A DNA stretch of 39,685 nucleotides from an uncultured Bacilli bacterium (GTDB taxonomy: Bacteria; Bacillota_I; Bacilli_A; RF39; UBA660): positions 1 through 39,685 of the forward strand of contig CANRIB010000009.1 in assembly GCA_947630575.1 (NCBI GenBank), written 5' to 3'. Positions within the stretch are counted from its first letter, which is position 1; each line of letters starts with the position of its first letter. A model generated the notes under the pieces. It was given only the letters and a program-made list of their open reading frames with translations, made no database searches and was not told where the DNA came from. This document shows positions 9,860 to 18,646 of the stretch, one piece after another. A program made the position numbers and the translations under genes.

Positions 9860-11149
9860 TTATTTTTTAGTTTGTCCTAAAGCCCATGTGAATACATTGT
9901 CGTTTGGAAATGAGCTTTGGGCGCCAGCATGATTGGTACCTGCATAAGAATATTTAGCATTTCCACCACTTTGATTGATACTATTTACAAAATTACTCAT
10001 ACAAGATATATACGTACTTTCTTGGTTTCCTGACATTGCCCAAATAGGGGTATTTGTATATTTACTGATATCTGAATATATTGGGCAACCACTTACAGGA
10101 ACTGCGGCTGAAAAAAAGTTGGGATTTTGGTAGACATAATTCCAAACGTCAACACCACCGAGAGAAAAACCCATAATAATTATTTTGTTTTTATTTATTT
10201 TGTATGTTGAAACAGTAGTATTAATAATGTTCATAATTTTAGATTGGATATCTTTCCAGTAAGTATAATTACTAGGAAGAACTGGGGCAATAAAAATGAA
10301 TTTACCATTTTTAAAAGCTTGATTTGATGTTACAAAAGTAACGGGTTTTAAATTCATAACTTGAGCTAATTTTCCTTTTTCACTAGTTCCATGTAAAAAT
10401 ATAATTAATGGTAAATTACTACTAGCATTTTCGGGAACAGTTTCGATGTAGCTTATTCCTCCTAAAGTTTTGGTGTTGGTTCCAGAACTTACATTGAGAT
10501 TAGTTGAAGGATTCTGGCTTTCAGAAGTATTGGAATCTGTATTTGGCTGTGAATTAGAACTTTCAGTAGGCTTTTGTGTTTGAGCAGGCTTTTTATATTC
10601 AAACTTTTTTACAACGCATTCATTGGGATGTAATATACAATCAGTACATACTTTAAATTGAGAACCTTTATAAGTATCGTTATAATCTATAACATTTACT
10701 ATAAAATCAACAATGGCAGGAACAAAGAATATAGCTATTCCGGCGATAGAACGTATTGCTAATGATTTTGCTGCTTTTTTTATTTCGTCATCTTTACTGG
10801 CAATCATTGCTTTACCAAAATCGATACAACCAAAAACAACAATAACTATGGGTATTACAACTTTTAAAATAAATAATATCCATCCCATAGCTCTAAAAAT
10901 TCGACTTACTTCTGCTCGATTGCAAAATGTTTTAGTATCAAAACCTTCAGTTTCAGTTGTGCTATCAGTTGTTTCATCACTATTACTAAAACCTCCACCT
11001 CTATCAGTGCTATCTCCAAAGCCATTAGCTAATAATATCGTTTTATCATTATCCTGATATAAATGGTTGTCTATTTTGTAAGCAGTAACTGTATTTGGAA
11101 ATAATAAACAAGTAAGAAAAATAAATAATATATATTTTAAGCCTTTCAT
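9860..11149 (-). CDS. Secreted/membrane fusion: signal peptide + VirB2/TrbC-like two-TM hairpin + C-terminal alpha/beta-hydrolase (esterase-like)
   Basis: Signal peptide MKGLKYILFIFLTCLLFPNTVTA; hairpin WILFILKVVIPIVIVVFGCIDFGKAMIASKDDEIKKAAKSLAIRSIAGIAIFFVPAIVDFIV; linker rich in Ser/Thr/Asn; esterase domain with IIFLHGTSEKG, GFSLGGVDVW (GxSxG) and NHAGAQS. Confidence 0.8.
   Translation of the reverse strand: MKGLKYILFIFLTCLLFPNTVTAYKIDNHLYQDNDKTILLANGFGDSTDRGGGFSNSDETTDSTTETEGFDTKTFCNRAEVSRIFRAMGWILFILKVVIPIVIVVFGCIDFGKAMIASKDDEIKKAAKSLAIRSIAGIAIFFVPAIVDFIVNVIDYNDTYKGSQFKVCTDCILHPNECVVKKFEYKKPAQTQKPTESSNSQPNTDSNTSESQNPSTNLNVSSGTNTKTLGGISYIETVPENASSNLPLIIFLHGTSEKGKLAQVMNLKPVTFVTSNQAFKNGKFIFIAPVLPSNYTYWKDIQSKIMNIINTTVSTYKINKNKIIIMGFSLGGVDVWNYVYQNPNFFSAAVPVSGCPIYSDISKYTNTPIWAMSGNQESTYISCMSNFVNSINQSGGNAKYSYAGTNHAGAQSSFPNDNVFTWALGQTKK
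10617..11053 (-). repeat. Left arm of a 437-bp inverted repeat flanking murC
   Basis: Reverse complement aligns by eye to 12859-13295 without gaps and with about 5 mismatches. Confidence 0.92.
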
Positions 11150-11229
11150 AATTCCTCCAAAATGTATTTAAAATTTTAAATAACTATAGTTATTATAACA
11201 AAGTTCGGAATAAAATAAAAGGCAAAGTT

Positions 11230-12609
11230 TTAGGCTTTTTCTTTTAAAAGAATTTGAGCAACTTTATTAATTGGACCAGCACCAATGGTTAAGATTAAAT
11301 CATTTTCTTTGATGTGTTCTTTTAAATAATTAGCTATTTCTTGATAGGTAGGAATATGAATAACATTAGGATTTTCTTTTTTTATCAAGTCTACTAAATC
11401 ATCTTCTTTGACGTTCCAAATATTAGTTTCTCTAGCAGGGTAAATATCACAAATAATTACATGGTCAAATTTGGCTAAAATATTAGCAAAATCTTCTAAA
11501 TGTTCTTTGGTACGACTGTAAGTGTGAGATTGGAAAATGGCCCAAGTTTCATTATGATTTATACTTTTAGAAGAATTATAAGTTGTAGTAATTTCAGTTG
11601 GATGGTGAGCAAAATCATCAAATAAATGGGCTTTTTTATATTCACCTAAATATTCAAAACGACGACCTACACCTGTAAAATCTTTTAAAGCTTTTTTAAT
11701 AGGTTCTTTTTCAATGTTGTAGTTTAGGGCAATACTGATAGCTGCTAGAGCATCTAAAATGTTGTGTTTGCCACGGACACTTAAAGTAATAGTATCATAG
11801 TAGACATTGTCAATATACACATCAAAAGTTGGAAAACCTAGGTCAGAATAGGAAATGTTACAAGCTTTTACTTTAGCTTTTTCATTATCAATACCAAATG
11901 TTGTAAGGTTTACAGAGGTATTTAATAATTCTTGAGTGTTATTATCATCGATATTAACTATTAAATAGCCATTTGAAGGTAATAGTTCGGTGTATTTTTT
12001 AAATGATTTTTTGGTATTTTCGATGTTTTTGAAATAATCTAAATGGTCATTATCAATATTTAAGATTATTTCGCTTGTAGGGTGAAAATGGAGAAAAGAA
12101 TCAACATATTCACAAGCTTCTAAAATAAAATATTTTTTATCGCCGATGTAGTAATTGCCATTTATTTTTTTTAGAGAAGCACCAATTTGAATAGTAGGAT
12201 TTAAGTTTGCTTCTAAAAATACGGACGCTACCATACTAGTAGTGGTGCTTTTACCATGAGTTCCACTTATACATATTAGATTTTCATAATCTTTGGTATA
12301 TTCTCCTAAAAATGGAGCTCTTTCAATCGCTTCAATATTATGTTCTTTGGCATAAATTAATTCGGGGTCGTCATTTTTAACGGCGGCAGTATAAATGATT
12401 AAATCAACATTTTTTAATAAATTTAAATCATGACCAATGGCGATTTTAATACCTAAACTTTTTAAATATTCGGTGTTTAGAGATTCATTTAAATCGCTTC
12501 CTGTAATATTTTTGCCATCATTTTTAAGCATGGCGGCGATGCAGTACATGCTTGCTCCACCAATACCAATTAAATGAATGTTTTGATAATCCTTTAAATT
12601 TCTTTTCAT
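11230..12609 (-). CDS. murC: UDP-N-acetylmuramate--L-alanine ligase
   Basis: HLIGIGGASMYCIAAML, ICISGTHGKSTTTSM, DDFAHHPTEI, FQSHTYSRTKE. Confidence 0.96.
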   Translation of the reverse strand: MKRNLKDYQNIHLIGIGGASMYCIAAMLKNDGKNITGSDLNESLNTEYLKSLGIKIAIGHDLNLLKNVDLIIYTAAVKNDDPELIYAKEHNIEAIERAPFLGEYTKDYENLICISGTHGKSTTTSMVASVFLEANLNPTIQIGASLKKINGNYYIGDKKYFILEACEYVDSFLHFHPTSEIILNIDNDHLDYFKNIENTKKSFKKYTELLPSNGYLIVNIDDNNTQELLNTSVNLTTFGIDNEKAKVKACNISYSDLGFPTFDVYIDNVYYDTITLSVRGKHNILDALAAISIALNYNIEKEPIKKALKDFTGVGRRFEYLGEYKKAHLFDDFAHHPTEITTTYNSSKSINHNETWAIFQSHTYSRTKEHLEDFANILAKFDHVIICDIYPARETNIWNVKEDDLVDLIKKENPNVIHIPTYQEIANYLKEHIKENDLILTIGAGPINKVAQILLKEKA

Positions 12610-12756
12610 AAATGCACCTCTTAATTTATTATATTATATAACTAAAAAGTTAGAATAATCAATAAAAAATGGTTTTTATCTAGTATTTTATATTAAAGTT
12701 TGCTATAATGATTATGGTTGATTTTAAAAATTTTTGGAGATATTTGGGAGGAGTTT

Positions 12757-13311
12757 ATGAAGAGTTTAAAATATTTATTAGTAATAATTTTAACTTGGTT
12801 CTTATTTGTGAATACAACAAAAGCGGAAATTAATTATGATAATATTTTAAATTTCAATGATAATGATAAAACGATATTATTAGCTAATGGCTTTGGAGAT
12901 GGTACTGATAGAGGTGGAGGTTTTAGTAATAGTGATGAAACAACTGACAGCACAACTGAAACTGAAGGTTTTGATACTAAAACATTTTGCAATCGAGCAG
13001 AAGTAAGTCGAATTTTTAGAGCTATGGGATGGATATTATTTATTTTAAAAGTTGTAATACCCATAGTTATTGTTGTTTTTGGTTGTATCGATTTTGGTAA
13101 AGCAATGATTGCCAGTAAAGATGACGAAATAAAAAAAGCAGCAAAATCATTAGCAATACGTTCTATCGCCGGAATAGCTATATTCTTTGTTCCTGCCATT
13201 GTTGATTTTATAGTAAATGTTATAGATTATAATGATACTTATAAAGGTTCCCAATTTAAAGTATGTACTGATTGTATATTACATCCCAATGAATGTATAG
13301 TAAAGGATTGA
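12757..13311 (+). CDS. VirB2/TrbC-like small membrane protein (signal peptide + two-TM hairpin)
   Basis: Start trimmed to MKSLKYLLVIILTWFLFVNTTKA; hairpin identical to that of the 9860-11149 product. Confidence 0.7.
   Translation: MKSLKYLLVIILTWFLFVNTTKAEINYDNILNFNDNDKTILLANGFGDGTDRGGGFSNSDETTDSTTETEGFDTKTFCNRAEVSRIFRAMGWILFILKVVIPIVIVVFGCIDFGKAMIASKDDEIKKAAKSLAIRSIAGIAIFFVPAIVDFIVNVIDYNDTYKGSQFKVCTDCILHPNECIVKD
12859..13295 (+). repeat. Right arm of the 437-bp inverted repeat flanking murC
   Basis: See 10617-11053. Confidence 0.92.
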
Positions 13312-13316
13312 TAAAT

Positions 13317-14519
13317 ATGAAAAATAAATTATTATTGCTTTTGTTAGTGATATCAAGTTTTTGTTTTTTTCCTAAAGATATATTTGCAGTTGATTATAGT
13401 AAATTAAAAAAAGATGAAAGCGGTAATTATAGTGTTAATAACGCTGTATGTTATTATAATGTTAAAAATACTGAAGAATATCCCGACATAGGAATTTTAG
13501 TTCCGTCTGTTACTATTAAGTTTAAAAATGAGAAGTTAAGTAGTTTTGAGGGGAATACAGGAGCTTATAAAATTTATGCTGGTAGTGTTAGTTATACCCA
13601 TTTTTTTAGTAATAAAGAATTTAAATGTAAAGATGTTCTTGGCTTAAGGTTTGCAAGAATGCCTGATTTGAGTAGAGATAAGCATGGGCAAAATTATTAT
13701 GTTGATTTAGCTACTTGTGATAGTGCTGATTGTTATAAATTAGTATTAGATAAGTCAAAGTCGAAAGTTGTCTACAATGAATTAAAAGAAGGAGAAACTA
13801 ATTCAAGTGTTACGGGAAAATCTGTTTGTTCTTTTACTAAAACTTCAAGTAATTCTAGTGGCTCTAATGATCAAAAAAATTCTCCTTCGAAATTGAATTA
13901 TACAGAATATAGTGATGGAACGTCTGCTTTTGTTACTGAGGATAATGTTAAAGTTCCCATAAGTTCTGGCAGTATTAGTGATTGTTCTACTACTGAAACA
14001 TTATATTTAAAAATGCATATTGTGGGAGATAAGTTAAATAGTTATAGTATAGTTAATAGTTGTAATGAAAATTTTAGTACTGATTGTGTTGTTTATCTTC
14101 GTAGTAATATAACTTATAGTAGTGTCGATTCAGGAATTAAAGAAGATGGAAGTAGTTCAAATGAAAGTACTTCTAGTACACCTAGCGAGGTAGGCTCTAT
14201 ACTGGATTTTAGTATGGAAAATGAAGAAGAATGTAGTAGTTATTTAGGAAGTATAGCTAAATCAACAGATCCCGCTTATTATTTGCATTTTGCATTTAAT
14301 TTAATGAAGTATGCTGCTATATTAATTCTTTTTGCTTTAACTGTTGTTGACTTTTTTCAATCGGCTACTAGCGATAAAGAAGATTCAATAAAAAAGGCTT
14401 TTTATAAAGCAATAAAGAGATTGATTATAGTTGTAATTATTTTCTTTATTCCGATTATAGTGGAATTTATATTTGAGTTATTTGGAATTATAACTGATCC
14501 TAGTTGCTTGACAAAATAA
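13317..14519 (+). CDS. Secreted Cys-containing protein with C-terminal two-TM VirB2-like hairpin, T4SS-like cluster
   Basis: Signal peptide MKNKLLLLLLVISSFCFFPKDIFA; C-terminal hairpin MKYAAILILFALTVVDFFQSATSDKEDSIKKAFYKAIKRLIIVVIIFFIPIIVEFIF. Confidence 0.65.
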   Translation: MKNKLLLLLLVISSFCFFPKDIFAVDYSKLKKDESGNYSVNNAVCYYNVKNTEEYPDIGILVPSVTIKFKNEKLSSFEGNTGAYKIYAGSVSYTHFFSNKEFKCKDVLGLRFARMPDLSRDKHGQNYYVDLATCDSADCYKLVLDKSKSKVVYNELKEGETNSSVTGKSVCSFTKTSSNSSGSNDQKNSPSKLNYTEYSDGTSAFVTEDNVKVPISSGSISDCSTTETLYLKMHIVGDKLNSYSIVNSCNENFSTDCVVYLRSNITYSSVDSGIKEDGSSSNESTSSTPSEVGSILDFSMENEEECSSYLGSIAKSTDPAYYLHFAFNLMKYAAILILFALTVVDFFQSATSDKEDSIKKAFYKAIKRLIIVVIIFFIPIIVEFIFELFGIITDPSCLTK

Positions 14520-14529
14520 ATAGGAGGTA

Positions 14530-16854
14530 ATGTGTATGCTAATGGCTTTTGATTTTTTTAATATAGGAGAATCAATTAAAGAATTTTTTATAGGAGTATT
14601 GTTAAATTTGGATGCTATAATATATTCTTTAATTAGTTGGGTTTATAAAGTTATACTAGCTTTATGTGGTAGTAGTTCTAATATTTTTAATGATACTGAG
14701 GCAATAAATACTTTTATTAGTAGAGTATATGTCATTATTGGAATTGTAATGATGTTTATGTTAGCATACTCTTTATTGAGATCTTTAGTTAATCCTGATG
14801 AGATTACTAAAGGAAAGCAATCTCCAGTGGCGATAATTAAAAATGTTGTAATTTCAATTGCTCTAATTGCGTTTGTTCCAACAATATTTGAATTTGCTTA
14901 TGGTTTTCAAAATGCTATACTTTCTCAAAATACAATTGGTAAAATTGTTTTAGGCTCTAATTCTAATGGGAGTGGAGAAGATAGTGGAACAATTATTGAT
15001 GAAGGTGGAAGTCGTATAGGAGCTACCTTGTTAGGAGGTTTTTTGCATCCTAATCTTAGTGAAGATGGTTGTAGTTATGAAGGTGGAGAATATAATTGTC
15101 CAAATATAAAAGTAGAAGGTTATGAAAGTTTTAATGATTTTTGGGATGATGTAGAAACAACTGGAGATTATTTTGCTTTGGCACAATTAAAAAGTGCAGT
15201 TGTAGATGGTAGTGTAAGTTATTTATGGTTATTTAGTAGTTTAGCGGGTATATTTTCTTTATTTGTATTAATTGGCTATTGTTTTGATATTGCTTTGCGA
15301 GTAATAAAATTGGCTGTGTGTGAGCTTATTGCTCCAATTCCTATTTTATGTAGGGTTGCTCCAGGAGATCAGGGTGGAAAAGTTTTTTCTAATTGGCTTA
15401 AAGCAACTGTTTCAATATATATAGAAGTTTTTATGAGGCTTGCGGTGTTATTTTTTGCAATTTGGATTATGGATATAGTTGTTAAAAATTTTGGTAGTAT
15501 TATATCTATTGATGGAACAATGGATGTTTCAGTATTTTTAGTAGCGCAGGTTTTAATATTTTTGGGTATTATTATGTTTATACAGCAAGCACCAAATATA
15601 ATTAAAGAAATTACTGGTCTTGATAGTGGGAAATTTAATCCTTTGAAGACTTTTAAACAAGGGTTAGGTTTTGTTGCAGGTGGACTTGCAGGAAGAAGTT
15701 TAATGGCAGGCATGAGAGCTTATAATGAATTAGGTGAGGCAAAAAACTTATTGGATTTTAATGCAATTGGTAATCAGTATAAAAGGAGACAAGCTGCAAT
15801 TGCTGCAAAAGAATTACAAGAAAATGCTGGATTAAATAGAAGTCAAAGGTTTAGTATGAATGCTCAGAATGGAGTGCGTAAGGCTTTTGGCTTTGGAACA
15901 TTAAAAGAACAGGCAGATAGAAATATTGAACATGGAATAGGAATTGATGGTTCTGCAATGACTGTCCAAAATGATACAGGAGAAAATATTGTTTTAAGAG
16001 ATGCTGATGGTAATGTTGTAAGAACTTTAGTTGCTGGTGCACAATATGATGTAGATGATGCTTTGATAGGTCAATTGCAACATCAAAAAGATTTGAATAA
16101 AATTAATGTTTCTAGAGCAGATGAAACTATTCGTCAAATAAAAGAAAATCAGGATTTAAATAAGAGATTTATTGATTTAAGGAGTCAAATTAAAAGTGAA
16201 GCTTTAGATAAAATTGCTGAAGGAGATTCGGCGATTGTTGATACTATAACAGATCATACGGGAAAAGCTATAGCTGGAAATTATAAGACTTTAATGGATT
16301 ATGTTCAAAGTAGAAGAGATAATGGGGCTAGTACTGCGGAGATGGCTCGATTGAATGCTGAGTTAAAGGCCGCTCAAGATAGAATGTGGGTTAAATATGC
16401 TGATGGCGAGATAGCTAGGGGTGACTCTACAAAAATCGGTTCTTTATTCCGTCAGGCTAGGGATTTTCATGATCGTGTTGGTGGAGTTTATGATGCTGCG
16501 ACTGGTACAGTTGAAAGAGTGGATTCACATACTTATACTTTTAGTGATGGTAAAGGTGGTACAATAACAAGAACTTTAGATATGGATTCTATGGAATTTT
16601 TTGAGGGAGCTAGAGATATTAGTGGAACAAGAATTAATGGAGCAGATGGCTCTGCTAAATCTTCAAATTCTTTGTTAGATATTCAAGCTGCACAAGAAGA
16701 GTCAGTTAAATCAACTATTGCTACGGAAACAACTCGAATTGATCGTGTATTGAATCAATTTGAAGAGGGAAAAGCTACAGAAAAAACTTCTGCAAGATAT
16801 CAAGCATATAAAGCGGCAGATGATGCTAGTAAATTAACGGGAGATAAAAAATAG
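14530..16854 (+). CDS. VirB6/TrbL-like polytopic membrane protein with long hydrophilic C-terminal tail
   Basis: Multiple TM segments in residues ~1-380 including IALRVIKLAVCELIAPIPILCRV and ATVSIYIEVFMRLAVLFFAIWIMD; soluble, helix-prone tail after ~400. Confidence 0.65.
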   Translation: MCMLMAFDFFNIGESIKEFFIGVLLNLDAIIYSLISWVYKVILALCGSSSNIFNDTEAINTFISRVYVIIGIVMMFMLAYSLLRSLVNPDEITKGKQSPVAIIKNVVISIALIAFVPTIFEFAYGFQNAILSQNTIGKIVLGSNSNGSGEDSGTIIDEGGSRIGATLLGGFLHPNLSEDGCSYEGGEYNCPNIKVEGYESFNDFWDDVETTGDYFALAQLKSAVVDGSVSYLWLFSSLAGIFSLFVLIGYCFDIALRVIKLAVCELIAPIPILCRVAPGDQGGKVFSNWLKATVSIYIEVFMRLAVLFFAIWIMDIVVKNFGSIISIDGTMDVSVFLVAQVLIFLGIIMFIQQAPNIIKEITGLDSGKFNPLKTFKQGLGFVAGGLAGRSLMAGMRAYNELGEAKNLLDFNAIGNQYKRRQAAIAAKELQENAGLNRSQRFSMNAQNGVRKAFGFGTLKEQADRNIEHGIGIDGSAMTVQNDTGENIVLRDADGNVVRTLVAGAQYDVDDALIGQLQHQKDLNKINVSRADETIRQIKENQDLNKRFIDLRSQIKSEALDKIAEGDSAIVDTITDHTGKAIAGNYKTLMDYVQSRRDNGASTAEMARLNAELKAAQDRMWVKYADGEIARGDSTKIGSLFRQARDFHDRVGGVYDAATGTVERVDSHTYTFSDGKGGTITRTLDMDSMEFFEGARDISGTRINGADGSAKSSNSLLDIQAAQEESVKSTIATETTRIDRVLNQFEEGKATEKTSARYQAYKAADDASKLTGDKK

Positions 16855-16868
16855 AAAGTGAAGTAATT

Positions 16869-17693
16869 ATGAGTTTATTGGGAGATTTATTTAGAAAACA
16901 ATTTGGATTTCCTTTGAAACAGGAAAGTTATGATCATAAAATCAATAATTATCGTGTTAGTGATAAAATTAATGTAGAGCATTCTATTGCTGATAGAAAT
17001 GTGGCAATTTCTTTTGTAAGCGAACAAATTAGACAAATTAAAGTTATAATAGATGATAATCAATTTTTTGTAGATTCATACAATTTGATAAAAAATGCAG
17101 CTATAGACAAAGTTCGAGAGGGGGATTGCCCTTTACAAGAAACTATATATAAAATTGATGGATTGCCTTTTATTACTGCTAATTTAAAGACTATAAACGA
17201 TTATTTTTGCGTTGTTAAAAGCAATTGTAAGGATTATATGGAATTACAGAATTATAATTTGCAAATGTCTAAAGCTTTAGAAACTATTTGGCAAAGATAT
17301 GCTAATAATGTTATAAATAATAAAGGTGAGTTTAGATTTGGCACTTTTTTTGATACAGAATATAGTATTTATACTGCTTATATGCAAATTAAGAATTCTT
17401 TAAGTTTTGGTAAATTAAAAGATTGTAATAGAAAAACTATTTCTCTATCATCAAATAATTTGGAATTAGTAATACAGGCTTCAAAATTAGCTGAAGAGTG
17501 TAATAATATATTGTATGTATTATTACAGGATTTGAATAGTGAATTAAGTATATTAAATGATAATCAAGCTTCTGATGAATATGTTTTACAAGTTATAGAC
17601 AACACTAAAAAAATGATGAGTTCTACTATGGAATATTTAAAAGCGAAAAAAAACAAAGAATTTATTGAAACGCATTTTAAGAAAAAAATATAA
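16869..17693 (+). CDS. Hypothetical soluble protein, apparent paralog of the VirB6-like protein's C-terminal tail
   Basis: ORF follows 14 nt after the VirB6-like gene; shares IRQI(K), EGD, a T(I/M)(N)DY segment and (R/W)YA(D/N) pattern with that tail. Confidence 0.6.
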   Translation: MSLLGDLFRKQFGFPLKQESYDHKINNYRVSDKINVEHSIADRNVAISFVSEQIRQIKVIIDDNQFFVDSYNLIKNAAIDKVREGDCPLQETIYKIDGLPFITANLKTINDYFCVVKSNCKDYMELQNYNLQMSKALETIWQRYANNVINNKGEFRFGTFFDTEYSIYTAYMQIKNSLSFGKLKDCNRKTISLSSNNLELVIQASKLAEECNNILYVLLQDLNSELSILNDNQASDEYVLQVIDNTKKMMSSTMEYLKAKKNKEFIETHFKKKI

Positions 17694-17884
17694 AAATTTT
17701 GTTTTTAGTATACTAAAATAATGAGTAATGAAGAAACTAAGTATTATTATGCTTTGCTTTATATAAAGAGTTAAATAATATTTTTTATAAAAGAAATTGA
17801 AGATTTAGAAAGATACATGATGGCTATTAATTTAGTTTATTCTTTTTTTAGCAAATGAATATACAAGATTAAATCAAGTTAGAT

Positions 17885-17922
17885 AAAGATGTTTAGATAA
17901 ATTGGATATAACATCTTTTTTA
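17885..17922 (+). terminator. Probable intrinsic terminator downstream of the T4SS-like cluster
   Basis: AAAGATGTT / AACATCTTT 9-bp stem followed by T-run. Confidence 0.6.
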
Positions 17923-18175
17923 TTTTCATTATAAGTAAATTTGTTTTATTCAGTTCTTATTTTTTAAAAATTTTGTGTTTTAATTTTATAAATCTAAAAA
18001 GTATGATATAATTATAAATAAGAACATAATTAAAGGAAAGTTTTCAATAAACAATTAAGATTGTACATAAATGATTATGGAATTAGTAGATAGGGAGCGT
18101 GTAATTATTAAATTAAAAAAAATTTACTAACCTTTTAATTATTTTTGACACTATATTTATGAAAGGTGATTATTT

Positions 18176-18646
18176 ATGGATGTAGTTTATGATAAGTATT
18201 TTGATAAAATTTATTCTTGGGCAATAAAAAAGACCAATAATAAAGAAGATGCAGAAGATTTAACAAATAATGTTTTCTTGGCTATATTTGAATATTTTAA
18301 TAAAAATATTCAGATTGAGAAATTGGATAATTTAATATGGAAAATAGCTCATAATATTTGGTATTTAAAAGTTAAGAATTATATCAGGGAGAAAGATAAT
18401 GTTTCTTTAGATAAAGCTAATACTAGTTATAGTGAAAATTATTTAGATAAAATAATTTATAAAGAGATAATTGATAATCTTGATGATATTGGTTTAACTA
18501 CTAAAGAATATTTATCATTTAAATTATATTATTGTAATGACCTTTCAATAAAAGAAATAAGTTATAAGTTAAATTCTAGTGAAAGTAATATTAAATATTA
18601 TTTATATAGCGCTAGATGTAAAGTAAAGGAGAGATATAATGAATAA
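18176..18646 (+). CDS. ECF-like RNA polymerase sigma-70 family factor
   Basis: Region 2-like YFDKIYSWAIKKTNNKEDAEDLTNNVFLAIF; region 4-like LSIKEISYKLNSSESNIKYYLYSARCKVKERY. Confidence 0.85.
   Translation: MDVVYDKYFDKIYSWAIKKTNNKEDAEDLTNNVFLAIFEYFNKNIQIEKLDNLIWKIAHNIWYLKVKNYIREKDNVSLDKANTSYSENYLDKIIYKEIIDNLDDIGLTTKEYLSFKLYYCNDLSIKEISYKLNSSESNIKYYLYSARCKVKERYNE

Noticed and set aside
10713-11057. 114-aa plus-strand ORF (and its twin 12834..13199 minus)
   Set aside because: Antisense of the duplicated hairpin coding sequence; the same shadow ORF appears in both repeat arms because the DNA is nearly identical
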